A stretch of DNA of 64,000 nucleotides from Thalassobellus citreus (GTDB taxonomy: Bacteria > Bacteroidota > Bacteroidia > Flavobacteriales > Flavobacteriaceae): contig NZ_JBISCC010000113.1 in the NCBI RefSeq assembly GCF_044385915.1, positions 12,152 through 76,151 on the forward strand, written 5' to 3'. Positions within the stretch are counted from its first letter, which is position 1. Every line of letters begins with the position of its first letter. Below, one piece after another: positions 17,382 through 25,772 of this stretch. A program made the translations under genes and the position numbers. The notes under the pieces are model-generated. The model worked only from the letters and a program-made list of their open reading frames with translations. It did no database searches and was not told where the DNA came from.

Positions 17382-17882
17382 ATGATTCGGAAAGCAACCG
17401 CTTTAGATATTGAAAATCTAATCTTAATTACAAAAGCTTGCGCTAGTAATTTAATTGATAAAAATATTTATCAATGGAATGCCGTATATCCTAATAAAGA
17501 AGCCTTTATTAAAGATCTTAACCGAAATGAATTATATGTTTTAGACATAGAAAACACTGTTATTGGATGCATAACTATATCAACTTTTATGGATGATGTT
17601 TACAAGCCTGTGTCGTGGCTTGTTAAAAACAACAATAATATTTACATACATCGATTAGCTATTCACCCAAAACACCAAGGACAAGGTTATGCACAACAAC
17701 TCATGCAATACGCAGAAGATTATGCTGTAAAAAACAATGCCGCTTCTATAAGATTAGATACCTTTTCGCAAAATACACGGAATTTGAAATTTTATGAACG
17801 TCGTGGTTACAAACAATTAGCTCCCATTTATTTTCCTAATCAAAGTAAACATCCGTTTTACTGTTACGAACTTGTTTTATGA
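17382..17882 (+). CDS. GNAT family N-acetyltransferase
   Basis: A 166-residue single-domain GNAT enzyme. The acetyl-CoA-binding motif A is visible as IHRLAIHPKHQGQGYAQQLMQYAEDYA (about residues 88-114), with the R/Q-x-x-G-x-G/A pyrophosphate loop. LDTFSQNTRNLKFYERRGYK follows, as usual. The substrate is not predictable. Its stop overlaps the start of the MATE transporter by 4 nt, so they are co-expressed. Confidence 0.88.
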   Translation: MIRKATALDIENLILITKACASNLIDKNIYQWNAVYPNKEAFIKDLNRNELYVLDIENTVIGCITISTFMDDVYKPVSWLVKNNNNIYIHRLAIHPKHQGQGYAQQLMQYAEDYAVKNNAASIRLDTFSQNTRNLKFYERRGYKQLAPIYFPNQSKHPFYCYELVL

Positions 17883-19213
17883 GTACAAACATCAGTTTAA
17901 AACACATTAATAAATTAGCTATTCCCGCTTTAATTGCAGGAATATCAGAACCCATCTTATCTATTACAGATACCGCTATTGTTGGAAATATTAACGGCAA
18001 CGCCACCGAATCGTTAGCAGCCGTAGGTATTGTAGGCGCCTTCATTTCTATGTTGGTTTGGGTATTAGGACAAACACGAAGTGCCATTTCGTCTATAGTA
18101 TCTCAATATGTAGGTGCTAATAATCTAGAAAAAATAAAAAATTTACCGGCTCAAGCCATTTTTATAATTACATCATTAAGTGTTTTAATTATTATATTAA
18201 CCTATCCTTTTGCTGAAAATATTTTTAAACTATATAACGCATCAGACCTCATTTTAGAATACAGTATAGATTATTATAAAATTCGTGTTTTCGGTTTTCC
18301 TTTTTCCTTATTTACTATTGCTGTTTTCGGAACTTTTAGAGGCTTACAAAACACCTATTACCCCATGATTATTGCCATTATTGGCGCCTTTATAAATATT
18401 GTTTTAGACTATATTCTTGTATTTGGCATTCAAAATTACATCCCTGCAATGCATATAAAAGGTGCTGCTTACGCTAGTCTTGTAGCTCAATGTATAATGG
18501 CATTATTATCGGCATATTATTTACTTAAAAAAACAAGTATTCCTTTAAAATTAAGCTTTCCTTTAAACAAGGAAATTATCAGATTCATCATCATGATTCT
18601 AAATTTAATTGTTAGAACCATAGCACTAAATACAACGCTTTATTTTGCTACACGTTTTGCCACAGGTTACGGAGCAGCATATATTGCCGCTTACACTATA
18701 GCCATAAACTTATGGTTTTTCGGCGCTTTTGTTATAGATGGTTATGCTAGTGCTGGTAATATTTTATCTGGAAAATTATTAGGAGCTAAAGACTATAGTT
18801 CCCTTTTAAAACTAAGCAATAAATTAATTAAATATGGTATTGTTATTGGCATTGCTATGGCTATAACTGGAGCTATTTTCTATTACCCAATAGGGCGCCT
18901 TTTTTCTAAAGACCCTGAAGTTTTAAGCCTGTTTTACAATTCGTTTTGGCTTGTCCTTATTATGCAACCTATATGCGCATTAGCTTTTATTTTTGACGGT
19001 ATTTTTAAAGGCTTAGGTAAAATGATGCATTTAAGAAATGTACTGCTATTTTCTACATTCATAGTTTTTATACCCATTCTTTTTTGGCTAGACAGTATCG
19101 GTTACAAACTACACGGTATTTTTATAGCACTTTCCTTCTGGATGATTGCAAGAGGTATCCCGCTAATTATAAAATTCAGAAAAACATTTACACAGCTTTC
19201 ACAAAACAATTAA
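17879..19213 (+). CDS. MATE family efflux transporter
   Basis: A 444-residue polytopic inner-membrane protein with about 12 hydrophobic segments in two internally related halves, as in MATE/DinF exporters. The N-terminal IPALIAGISEPILSITDTAIVG motif is typical. It would exchange cations for organic cations or metabolites. It overlaps the GNAT gene by 4 nt; two tiny membrane proteins follow on the same strand. Confidence 0.9.
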   Translation: MSTNISLKHINKLAIPALIAGISEPILSITDTAIVGNINGNATESLAAVGIVGAFISMLVWVLGQTRSAISSIVSQYVGANNLEKIKNLPAQAIFIITSLSVLIIILTYPFAENIFKLYNASDLILEYSIDYYKIRVFGFPFSLFTIAVFGTFRGLQNTYYPMIIAIIGAFINIVLDYILVFGIQNYIPAMHIKGAAYASLVAQCIMALLSAYYLLKKTSIPLKLSFPLNKEIIRFIIMILNLIVRTIALNTTLYFATRFATGYGAAYIAAYTIAINLWFFGAFVIDGYASAGNILSGKLLGAKDYSSLLKLSNKLIKYGIVIGIAMAITGAIFYYPIGRLFSKDPEVLSLFYNSFWLVLIMQPICALAFIFDGIFKGLGKMMHLRNVLLFSTFIVFIPILFWLDSIGYKLHGIFIALSFWMIARGIPLIIKFRKTFTQLSQNN

Positions 19214-19250
19214 CTTTGTAATAAACGAGTTCAATAACTAAACTAATAAT

Positions 19251-19427
19251 ATGCAGCTATTTATTGCTTTGCTACAAGACATTAACATTGAAGAAAAAAT
19301 TCAAAACGCACCTGATAAAGAATATGAAATAGGTGTTTTTATTGGCTCGATGTTGCCTTTTGTGGTTCTAGTATTATTAGCTTATGCTATTTACAGATAT
19401 AATAAAAACAGAATTAATAAAGACTAA
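19251..19427 (+). CDS. Small single-pass membrane protein (58 aa)
   Basis: An ATG frame of 58 codons encodes a protein with one clear transmembrane segment (IGVFIGSMLPFVVLVLLAYA, about residues 27-46) and a basic C-terminal tail. It begins 37 nt after the MATE gene and is followed 2 nt later by another tiny membrane protein. The arrangement and composition look genuine, but I recognise no family and assign no function. Confidence 0.55.
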   Translation: MQLFIALLQDINIEEKIQNAPDKEYEIGVFIGSMLPFVVLVLLAYAIYRYNKNRINKD

Positions 19428-19429
19428 TT

Positions 19430-19528
19430 ATGGATATCATGTCATTTTTAAGCGGAAACGGATTGTTTCTAGTACTAGCCCTAGTTTTAATCATTATTTA
19501 TGTTGTAAACAGACGAAAACGAAGATAA
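19430..19528 (+). CDS. Very small membrane protein (32 aa)
   Basis: An ATG frame of 32 codons encodes a short N-terminus, one hydrophobic helix (GLFLVLALVLIIIYVV) and a strongly basic tail NRRKRR, satisfying the positive-inside rule. The start is 2 nt after the preceding small membrane gene. Its stop touches the stop of the convergent oxygenase gene. Probably real because of the typical small-protein architecture; function unknown. Confidence 0.45.
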   Translation: MDIMSFLSGNGLFLVLALVLIIIYVVNRRKRR

Positions 19529-20170
19529 TTATCTGGTTTTTAACCAACCCGTAATACTCATTCTTTTAGTATTTACTGGCTTTACTTCATGTTCAATTAT
19601 TTGGCTTTCAAAAATCACCATTCTTCCAGGAAACGGATAAATAACTTTTTCTGTTTCCTGTCCGTTTTTATTTAAATACAACACTAATTCACCACCATTT
19701 TCTGGTAGCCAACCTTCTTCATTTAAATAACATACAAACGATAATTTACGTCTATCATCATTTTGAAAGGTGTCAATATGTTTTTTGTAATAAGTACCTT
19801 TTGGGTATAAAGCATAATGAAACTCCTTATATAAAATTCCTAAAAAACAGGTTTTATTTAAATAAGCAACCAAGTCATTCATCTTATTAAAAAATAAAGA
19901 TTCTTTATGGCATGCCTTTGTTTCATCCATCCATAAAATCAAATCACCTCGTATCGATCTTTCAATAGTTGCATTCAACTTACTACCAATAGCCGCTTTT
20001 TTAAAAGCATCTTCCTCATACTTTTCTAAAAGAGAGTGTCTTAATATAGCCACTTCTTCTAAAGAAAAAAAGGATTCAACAATACTATATTGCTGCCTAG
20101 CAAGCTCAGAAATTATTTGTTCGTAAAGAGGGTTTTCAACAAAATCAATAGATTCAAATAGATGACTCAT
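19529..20170 (-). CDS. 2-oxoglutarate/Fe(II) oxygenase (prolyl 4-hydroxylase-like)
   Basis: About 213 residues from the ATG at 20170, chosen over one 18 nt upstream because homologous proteins tend to begin near MSHLFE. The double-stranded beta-helix signature is visible: HIDTF (HxD iron ligands), RKLSFVCYLNEE, ENGGELVLYL, and a late EHEVKPV with the second His followed by R for 2-oxoglutarate. It would hydroxylate a protein or small substrate. It is monocistronic and convergent with the small membrane genes. Confidence 0.85.
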   Translation of the reverse strand: MSHLFESIDFVENPLYEQIISELARQQYSIVESFFSLEEVAILRHSLLEKYEEDAFKKAAIGSKLNATIERSIRGDLILWMDETKACHKESLFFNKMNDLVAYLNKTCFLGILYKEFHYALYPKGTYYKKHIDTFQNDDRRKLSFVCYLNEEGWLPENGGELVLYLNKNGQETEKVIYPFPGRMVIFESQIIEHEVKPVNTKRMSITGWLKTR

Positions 20171-20285
20171 AAGCGTAGCGTAAATCATCTATCCTTAAAT
20201 TTTGGACAAAGGTGAGCAAATGTAATATAAAAACCGTTTGCTTTTACAAAATGAATATCTTTGTATTTTTAAACTATACTTTATA

Positions 20286-20738
20286 ATGAGTGGTATTCGC
20301 ATAACAAAACAATTCTCTTTCGAAACTGGTCATGCCCTTTATGGCTACGACGGTAAATGTAAAAACGTCCATGGCCATAGCTACAAACTTTCGGTAACTG
20401 TGTTTGGCAAGCCTATTTCAGATAAAAACCATGTAAAATATGGGATGGTAATCGATTTTGGAGACCTTAAAAAAATTGTAAAAGAAGAAATTGTAGATGT
20501 TTTCGACCACGCCACCGTTTTCAATAAAAACACACCGCATGTAGAACTTGCAAAAGAACTTCAAGACCGCGGACACAATGTATTACTGGTAGATTACCAA
20601 CCAACAAGCGAAATGATGGTTATCGATTTTTCAAAAAAAATAAAGAAACGCCTGCCATCACATATTGCTTTACACTCTTTAAAACTACAGGAAACCGAAA
20701 GCTCTTTTGCCGAATGGTTTGCTTTCGATAACGTTTAG
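20286..20738 (+). CDS. queD: 6-carboxy-tetrahydropterin synthase (QueD)
   Basis: A 150-residue PTPS/QueD-fold protein acting in queuosine (7-deazaguanine) biosynthesis. I use the ATG at 20286 (MSGIRITKQF); an upstream in-frame ATG adds an implausible Cys-rich tail. Zinc-binding histidines appear in FETGHAL and CKNVHGHSYKL, with a VIDFGDLK segment and a C-terminal ETESSFAEW. Monocistronic; the intergenic repeat follows directly. Queuosine sits in the anticodon of tRNA-Tyr among others. Confidence 0.92.
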   Translation: MSGIRITKQFSFETGHALYGYDGKCKNVHGHSYKLSVTVFGKPISDKNHVKYGMVIDFGDLKKIVKEEIVDVFDHATVFNKNTPHVELAKELQDRGHNVLLVDYQPTSEMMVIDFSKKIKKRLPSHIALHSLKLQETESSFAEWFAFDNV

Positions 20739-20814
20739 GGCGTTACCCTAAAGGGTCGGGCTTTCACAAGTCGCGCTCTGCGAGGCGCTCCAACAATTGC
20801 TCAATCCCTAACGC
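20739..20814 (+). repeat. Dispersed flavobacterial intergenic repeat, copy 1
   Basis: GC-rich for this genome and ending in CAATCCCTAACGC, with GGGTCGGGCTTTCACAAGTCG inside. A nearly identical copy lies in inverse orientation at 46573-46659, and a related copy with a different central hairpin at 43251-43342. It begins immediately after the queD stop codon, as such mRNA-end repeats usually do. Confidence 0.75.
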
Positions 20815-20886
20815 AAACCCATCTGCGAAGTATAGTTCTAATACAAATATTCGTGTATTCGTGGCTAATTTATTTATATTTACAAC

Positions 20887-21639
20887 ATGCAAATTCCAAA
20901 AGGAAAAAAAATATATTTCGCTTCAGATAACCATTTAGGAGCTCCTACACAAGAAGCTTCTCGTCCGCGCGAAAAAAAATTCGTAGCATGGTTAGACGAA
21001 ATAAAGCATGATGCAGCTGCCATTTTCCTTCTAGGCGATTTATTCGATTTTTGGTTCGAATACAAAACAGTTGTTCCAAAAGGATTCACCAGAACCTTAG
21101 GTAAACTTGCCGAAATATCAGATTCTGGAATTCCAATTCACTATTTTGTTGGCAACCACGATTTATGGATGAACGGCTATTTTGAAGAAGAACTAAACAT
21201 TCCTGTTTACCACAAACCCAAAGAGTTTACTTTTAACGATAAAACATTTTTCATAGGTCATGGCGACGGTTTAGGTCCTGGCGACAAAGGCTATAAACGC
21301 ATGAAAAAGGTATTTATTAGTCCGTTTTTTAAATGGCTTTTTAAATGGGGACACCCAGATATTGGTATGCGTATCGCACAATATTTATCAGTTAAAAACA
21401 AATTGATTTCTGGTGACGATGATGCTAAATTTCTTGGTGAAGAAAACGAATGGTTAGCCATTTACTGTAAACGAAAACTTGAAGAAAAACATCGTGATTA
21501 TTTTGTGTTTGGTCACCGTCATTTACCACTAGAAATGAATCTAAACGACAATTCAAAATACATCAATCTAGGCGATTGGATTCAATATTACACCTATGGC
21601 ACTTTTGATGGTGAACATTTTGAGTTAAAAAAACATTAA
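20887..21639 (+). CDS. lpxH: UDP-2,3-diacylglucosamine diphosphatase (LpxH-type)
   Basis: A 250-residue metallophosphoesterase with the di-metal motifs SDNHLGA, GDLFDFWFE, GNHDLW and a C-terminal GHRH. This is the LpxH set for hydrolysing UDP-2,3-diacylglucosamine to lipid X in lipid A synthesis at the inner-membrane face. Length is normal. It overlaps the convergent MFS gene by 4 nt at the 3' ends. Confidence 0.9.
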   Translation: MQIPKGKKIYFASDNHLGAPTQEASRPREKKFVAWLDEIKHDAAAIFLLGDLFDFWFEYKTVVPKGFTRTLGKLAEISDSGIPIHYFVGNHDLWMNGYFEEELNIPVYHKPKEFTFNDKTFFIGHGDGLGPGDKGYKRMKKVFISPFFKWLFKWGHPDIGMRIAQYLSVKNKLISGDDDAKFLGEENEWLAIYCKRKLEEKHRDYFVFGHRHLPLEMNLNDNSKYINLGDWIQYYTYGTFDGEHFELKKH

Positions 21640-22907
21640 GCCTCTTCATTCTCATGCGCCTCAATATCCTTAGTTAAGTCTAAGTTTCTAAGCGTTTTGT
21701 TCTTGGCACCAATAGTTAAAACCGTAATTAAAGTCATAGTGCCTCCAAAAACTACAGCAGCTACAGGTCCTAATAATTTAGCAGCTAAACCACTTTCAAA
21801 AGCACCTAATTCGTTAGAAGATCCAACAAACATAGAATTAACAGAAGATACGCGTCCACGCATGTCATCTGGTGTTTTTATTTGTAAAATAGTTTGACGA
21901 ATTATCATAGAAATACCATCAACAGCACCACTTATAAATAACATCAATACACTTACCCAAAACACTTTAGATAAGCCAAAACCAATCATACTTAAACCAA
22001 ATATAAAAATAGAAATAAGCAGTTTTTTACCTGTATTTTTACTTATAGGAATGTAAGTAGTCACAAACATAGTAATAATACTTCCCAAAGATATTGATGC
22101 ATTTAAAATACCTAAACCTTGACTTCCTACTTCTAAAATATCTTGAGCAAAAATAACTAGAATAGCAACCGTTCCTCCAAATAAAACAGCAATCATATCC
22201 AACGTTAAAGCACCCAATATAGCCTTGTTTTGAAACACAAACCGAATACCAACCTTTAAACTCTCTTTTACCGATTCGCCAATTTTTTTATTTAAAATAG
22301 GCTTCTTTTTAATTAGAAAAACCAAAGCAAACGATATCAATACTAAAATAAAAACCAGACATAAAGTATAATCTGCACCAATCCAATGAATAAAAAACCC
22401 TCCAAAAAGAGCGCCTAATACAGCTGCTGTTTTCCAAATGCTTGTACTCCATGTAGCGGCATTTGGATATATTTTTTTAGGAACAATTAAGGCTATTAAA
22501 GAAAAAATAGTGGGTCCGAAAAAGGCACGTAAAAAACCACCAAAAAAAACAAGCGCATAAACAGAATATAAAATAGCATTTGTTGACCAATTATCAACAA
22601 CGCCATCAGTGGTTAATAAAAACAAGCCTAAACTAATAAAAGAAAAGGCGGCTATACAAATTGCTAATAGATTTCGTTTTTCTTTTTGATCTACAATATG
22701 ACCTGCAAATGGCGCCATAAAAAATGCTGGAATAAATTCACAGGCTCCTATTAAAGCCAAATTCCATGGGTTTTTTGTTAAACTATAAACCTCCCATTCA
22801 ATAACAATAAATTGCATAGACCATCCAAAAACTAAAAATAATCGCAACAATAAAAAAATGTTGAATTCTTTAATTCGTAATGCTGCGTAGGGATCTGTTT
22901 TTGCCAT
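21636..22907 (-). CDS. MFS transporter
   Basis: A 423-residue protein with about 12 transmembrane segments. The loop between helices 2 and 3 carries APFAGHIVDQKEKRN, a variant of the MFS GxxxDrxgrr signature. The C-terminal half has DMRGRVSSVNSMFVGSSNELGAFESGLAAK, typical of the enterobactin-exporter-like MFS_3 group. It is 3 nt downstream of recJ and probably co-transcribed. Substrate unknown; efflux is the likely direction. Confidence 0.87.
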   Translation of the reverse strand: MAKTDPYAALRIKEFNIFLLLRLFLVFGWSMQFIVIEWEVYSLTKNPWNLALIGACEFIPAFFMAPFAGHIVDQKEKRNLLAICIAAFSFISLGLFLLTTDGVVDNWSTNAILYSVYALVFFGGFLRAFFGPTIFSLIALIVPKKIYPNAATWSTSIWKTAAVLGALFGGFFIHWIGADYTLCLVFILVLISFALVFLIKKKPILNKKIGESVKESLKVGIRFVFQNKAILGALTLDMIAVLFGGTVAILVIFAQDILEVGSQGLGILNASISLGSIITMFVTTYIPISKNTGKKLLISIFIFGLSMIGFGLSKVFWVSVLMLFISGAVDGISMIIRQTILQIKTPDDMRGRVSSVNSMFVGSSNELGAFESGLAAKLLGPVAAVVFGGTMTLITVLTIGAKNKTLRNLDLTKDIEAHENEEA

Positions 22908-22910
22908 AAT

Positions 22911-24605
22911 TTATTCCTTAATATCTCGCAATTTCAATTGAAGCGATACATTTCCTTGCCATTCATTTTTATCAATAGAATACACAGCACTAAATGGTTT
23001 TTTTTCAGAAATAATGTCAAACTTATCTCCCATACTAAAACCAATACATACTATCTTAGTAGAAGCTTCTGCTTGGGTAACCGTTAATCTTAAATGAGTT
23101 TTATCTTCGCCAACACATTTTCCATAACCCGTATCAATTAAATTTTCAGTCATAAAAACAGGCGTCATATTACTAGGACCAAAAGGAGCAAATTGTTTTA
23201 AAATTCTATAAAACTTGGGCGTAATATCATCCAATTCAATTAGAGTGTCTATCTTAATTTCTGGAGTTAATAAATTTCTATCAATAGTTTTAGAAACCTC
23301 ATCTTCAAAAGCCTGTTTAAAAGCTTCATAATTTTCTTCTTTCAGCGTTAAACCCGCTGCATATTTATGCCCTCCAAATTGCTCAATGTGTTCGCTACAA
23401 GCTTCCAAAGCATTGTAAACATCAAAACCTTTTACCGAGCGTGCCGAGGCAGCTAACTTATCGCCACTTCTTGTAAAAACCAAAGTGGGTCTGTAATAGG
23501 TTTCGATTAATCTAGAAGCCACAATACCAATAACACCTTTATGCCAATCTTCATGGTAAACAACAGTAGTAAGGCGGTTCTGTTCTTTTTGCTCTTCAAT
23601 TTGCTTAAGAGCTTCTTTTGTAATTTCTTTATCAATTTCACGTCTATCAAGATTATATTCATTAATCTCAGCAGCATACTTCGTTGCTAAATCTTCTTCT
23701 TCTTCAACTAATAAAGTCACTGCATAATTACCATGCTTCATACGTCCAGCCGCATTAATACGAGGTGCTACTATAAAAACAACATCAGTAATAGTCAGTT
23801 CTGTTTTTTCTACTTGAGTTAAAATAGCTTTAATTCCCGGTCTAGGCTTTGTGTTTATCACCATTAAACCAAAATAAGCCAAAACTCTATTTTCGCCATC
23901 AATAGGAACAATATCGGCGCCTATTGCAGTAGCTACTAAATCTAAATATTCGCTTAAATCTTCGGCTGTTTTTCCTTCTTTTGAAGCTAATGCTTGAATT
24001 AACTTAAAACCAACACCACAACCACATAACTCTTTATACGGGTAATTACAATCGTCTTGTTTAGGGTCTAAAACAGCAACGGCATCTGGAACTTCTATTC
24101 CTGGTCTATGATGATCGCAAATAATAAAATCGATCCCTAATGTTTTAGCATGCGCTACTTTTTCGACAGCTTTTATACCACAATCTAAAGTTATTATTAA
24201 TGAAAAACCATTTTCTTCAGCAAAATTAATTCCCTTATATGAAACGCCATAACCCTCATCATATCTATTAGGAATATAGGTGTAAACTAAATTGTGTTTT
24301 GTTTTTAAATACGACGACATTAGGGCTACCGATGTGGTGCCATCAACATCATAATCGCCATAAACCAAAATATTTTCTTTATTGGCAATCGCTTTTTCAA
24401 TACGAGCCACGGCCTTATCCATATCTTTCATTAAGAACGGATCGTGTAAATCTTCAAAACTAGGTCTAAAAAACCGTTTCGCATCTTCATAGCTTTCAAT
24501 ACCTCGCTGCAATAATAGGGTTGCAGTAACGTCATCTACCTGAAGTGCTTCTTTTAAAGCCTTAAGTTTTTTTAATTCTGGTTTTGGTTTTAGCGTCCAA
24601 CGCAT
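22911..24605 (-). CDS. recJ: Single-stranded-DNA-specific exonuclease RecJ
   Basis: A 564-residue RecJ that degrades ssDNA 5' to 3' in recombination and mismatch repair. DHH-family motifs are intact: YGDYDVDGTTS, LDCGI, ICDHHRPG and AVLDPKQ in the N-terminal half, then the DHHA1 GGHKYAAGLT motif and a C-terminal OB domain. Length is standard. It is the first gene of a pair with the MFS transporter. Confidence 0.95.
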   Translation of the reverse strand: MRWTLKPKPELKKLKALKEALQVDDVTATLLLQRGIESYEDAKRFFRPSFEDLHDPFLMKDMDKAVARIEKAIANKENILVYGDYDVDGTTSVALMSSYLKTKHNLVYTYIPNRYDEGYGVSYKGINFAEENGFSLIITLDCGIKAVEKVAHAKTLGIDFIICDHHRPGIEVPDAVAVLDPKQDDCNYPYKELCGCGVGFKLIQALASKEGKTAEDLSEYLDLVATAIGADIVPIDGENRVLAYFGLMVINTKPRPGIKAILTQVEKTELTITDVVFIVAPRINAAGRMKHGNYAVTLLVEEEEDLATKYAAEINEYNLDRREIDKEITKEALKQIEEQKEQNRLTTVVYHEDWHKGVIGIVASRLIETYYRPTLVFTRSGDKLAASARSVKGFDVYNALEACSEHIEQFGGHKYAAGLTLKEENYEAFKQAFEDEVSKTIDRNLLTPEIKIDTLIELDDITPKFYRILKQFAPFGPSNMTPVFMTENLIDTGYGKCVGEDKTHLRLTVTQAEASTKIVCIGFSMGDKFDIISEKKPFSAVYSIDKNEWQGNVSLQLKLRDIKE

Positions 24606-24653
24606 TGAGAGAGGAAAGGTTTTTAATAAAAATTCAACGGATTTTATTATCGT

Positions 24654-25076
24654 TTATTTCTTATGAAAATAAGTTTCTATGGTTAATTCTGAAAACTGAC
24701 GAAACATTTCCATAACACCACAATATTTTTCTACAGATAAATCAACAGCTTTTTGAAGCTTTTTTTCATTTAAATCATTTCCGTAAAAGTGAAAACTCAT
24801 CGTTACTTTATCGTAATGCTTTGGATGCTCTTCTGTTAAATTAGCATCAATATCAATTTTAAAATCTTCAACCTCTAGCTTCATTTTTTTTATTAACGAG
24901 GCTACATCTAAGCCCGAACAACCAGCTAATCCAGAAAGCATTAATGCTTTTGGACGATAGCCTTCGCCTTTACCTCCATTTTCTTCTCCAGCATCTATAA
25001 ATAAATTATGCCCCGACGGATTTGTACTTTCAAACTTCATGGCTCCTAACCACTTAGTACTAATTTGAACTGCCAT
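24654..25076 (-). CDS. OsmC family protein
   Basis: About 140 residues from the ATG at 25076 (MAVQISTKW). A longer frame from 25160 would overlap the divergent gene and adds an atypical N-terminus. The redox Cys pair is present in LSGLAGCSGLDVASLI and in VEKYCGVMEM, consistent with organic-hydroperoxide reduction. The divergent neighbour is another peroxidase-type protein, which supports an oxidative-stress pair sharing a promoter region. Confidence 0.87.
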   Translation of the reverse strand: MAVQISTKWLGAMKFESTNPSGHNLFIDAGEENGGKGEGYRPKALMLSGLAGCSGLDVASLIKKMKLEVEDFKIDIDANLTEEHPKHYDKVTMSFHFYGNDLNEKKLQKAVDLSVEKYCGVMEMFRQFSELTIETYFHKK

Positions 25077-25131
25077 TTTTAAAAATATTTTGTTACTTGT
25101 AATTTCAAAAATACTACTAAAAATATAAAAT

Positions 25132-25722
25132 ATGCCTTTAGTAACACCTTTATCTGCCAATCATGATTTGGAAACCAAAAACCTTGCCGAATTTTTTAAC
25201 GAAACCCTAGGGTTTTGTCCGAACTCGGTTTTAACCATGCAACACAGACCAGCAATTAGTAAAGCCTTTATTAATTTAAATAAAGCGGTGATGACCAACG
25301 AAGGCAAAGTAACCTCAGCATTAAAACGTATGATTGCTTGGGTATCTAGTAATGCAACAGGTTGTAGATATTGTCAAGCACATGCTATTCGTGCTGCAGA
25401 ACGCTATGGCGCAGAACAAGAACAGCTAGATAACATTTGGGAATACAGAACACATCCTGCATTTAACGAAGCCGAACGTGTTGCTTTAGATTTTAGTTTA
25501 GCAGCATCTCAAATACCAAATAGGGTTGATGAAAACATAAAAAAGCGTTTGTATGAACATTGGGATGAAGGTGAGATTGTAGAAATGCTAGGTGTTATTT
25601 CTTTATTTGGATATTTAAATAGATGGAATGATAGCATGGGAACTTCTATTGAAGATGGAGCTATTGAAAGTGGTGAACAGTATTTAGATAAACATGGTTG
25701 GGAGAAGGGGAAACATATTTAA
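25132..25722 (+). CDS. Carboxymuconolactone decarboxylase/AhpD-like peroxidase-related protein
   Basis: A 196-residue protein with the AhpD-type CxxC: GCRYCQAHAIRAAERYG at about residues 77-93, followed by the conserved His. These proteins act as thiol peroxidases or adaptors rather than decarboxylases. It is divergent from the OsmC gene with 55 bp between starts. Its stop overlaps a 20-nt palindromic repeat. Confidence 0.85.
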   Translation: MPLVTPLSANHDLETKNLAEFFNETLGFCPNSVLTMQHRPAISKAFINLNKAVMTNEGKVTSALKRMIAWVSSNATGCRYCQAHAIRAAERYGAEQEQLDNIWEYRTHPAFNEAERVALDFSLAASQIPNRVDENIKKRLYEHWDEGEIVEMLGVISLFGYLNRWNDSMGTSIEDGAIESGEQYLDKHGWEKGKHI

Positions 25723-25741
25723 TTCCTGCTCAAGCAGGAAT
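25722..25741. repeat. 20-nt palindromic repeat unit
   Basis: ATTCCTGCT-CA-AGCAGGAAT is a perfect inverted repeat at the end of the peroxidase gene, of the short hairpin type dispersed in flavobacterial genomes. It lies 3' of both the peroxidase gene and the OLD gene and may act as a weak terminator. Confidence 0.5.
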
Positions 25742-25772
25742 CTCATGATTTATAATTAATCCACGAATACTA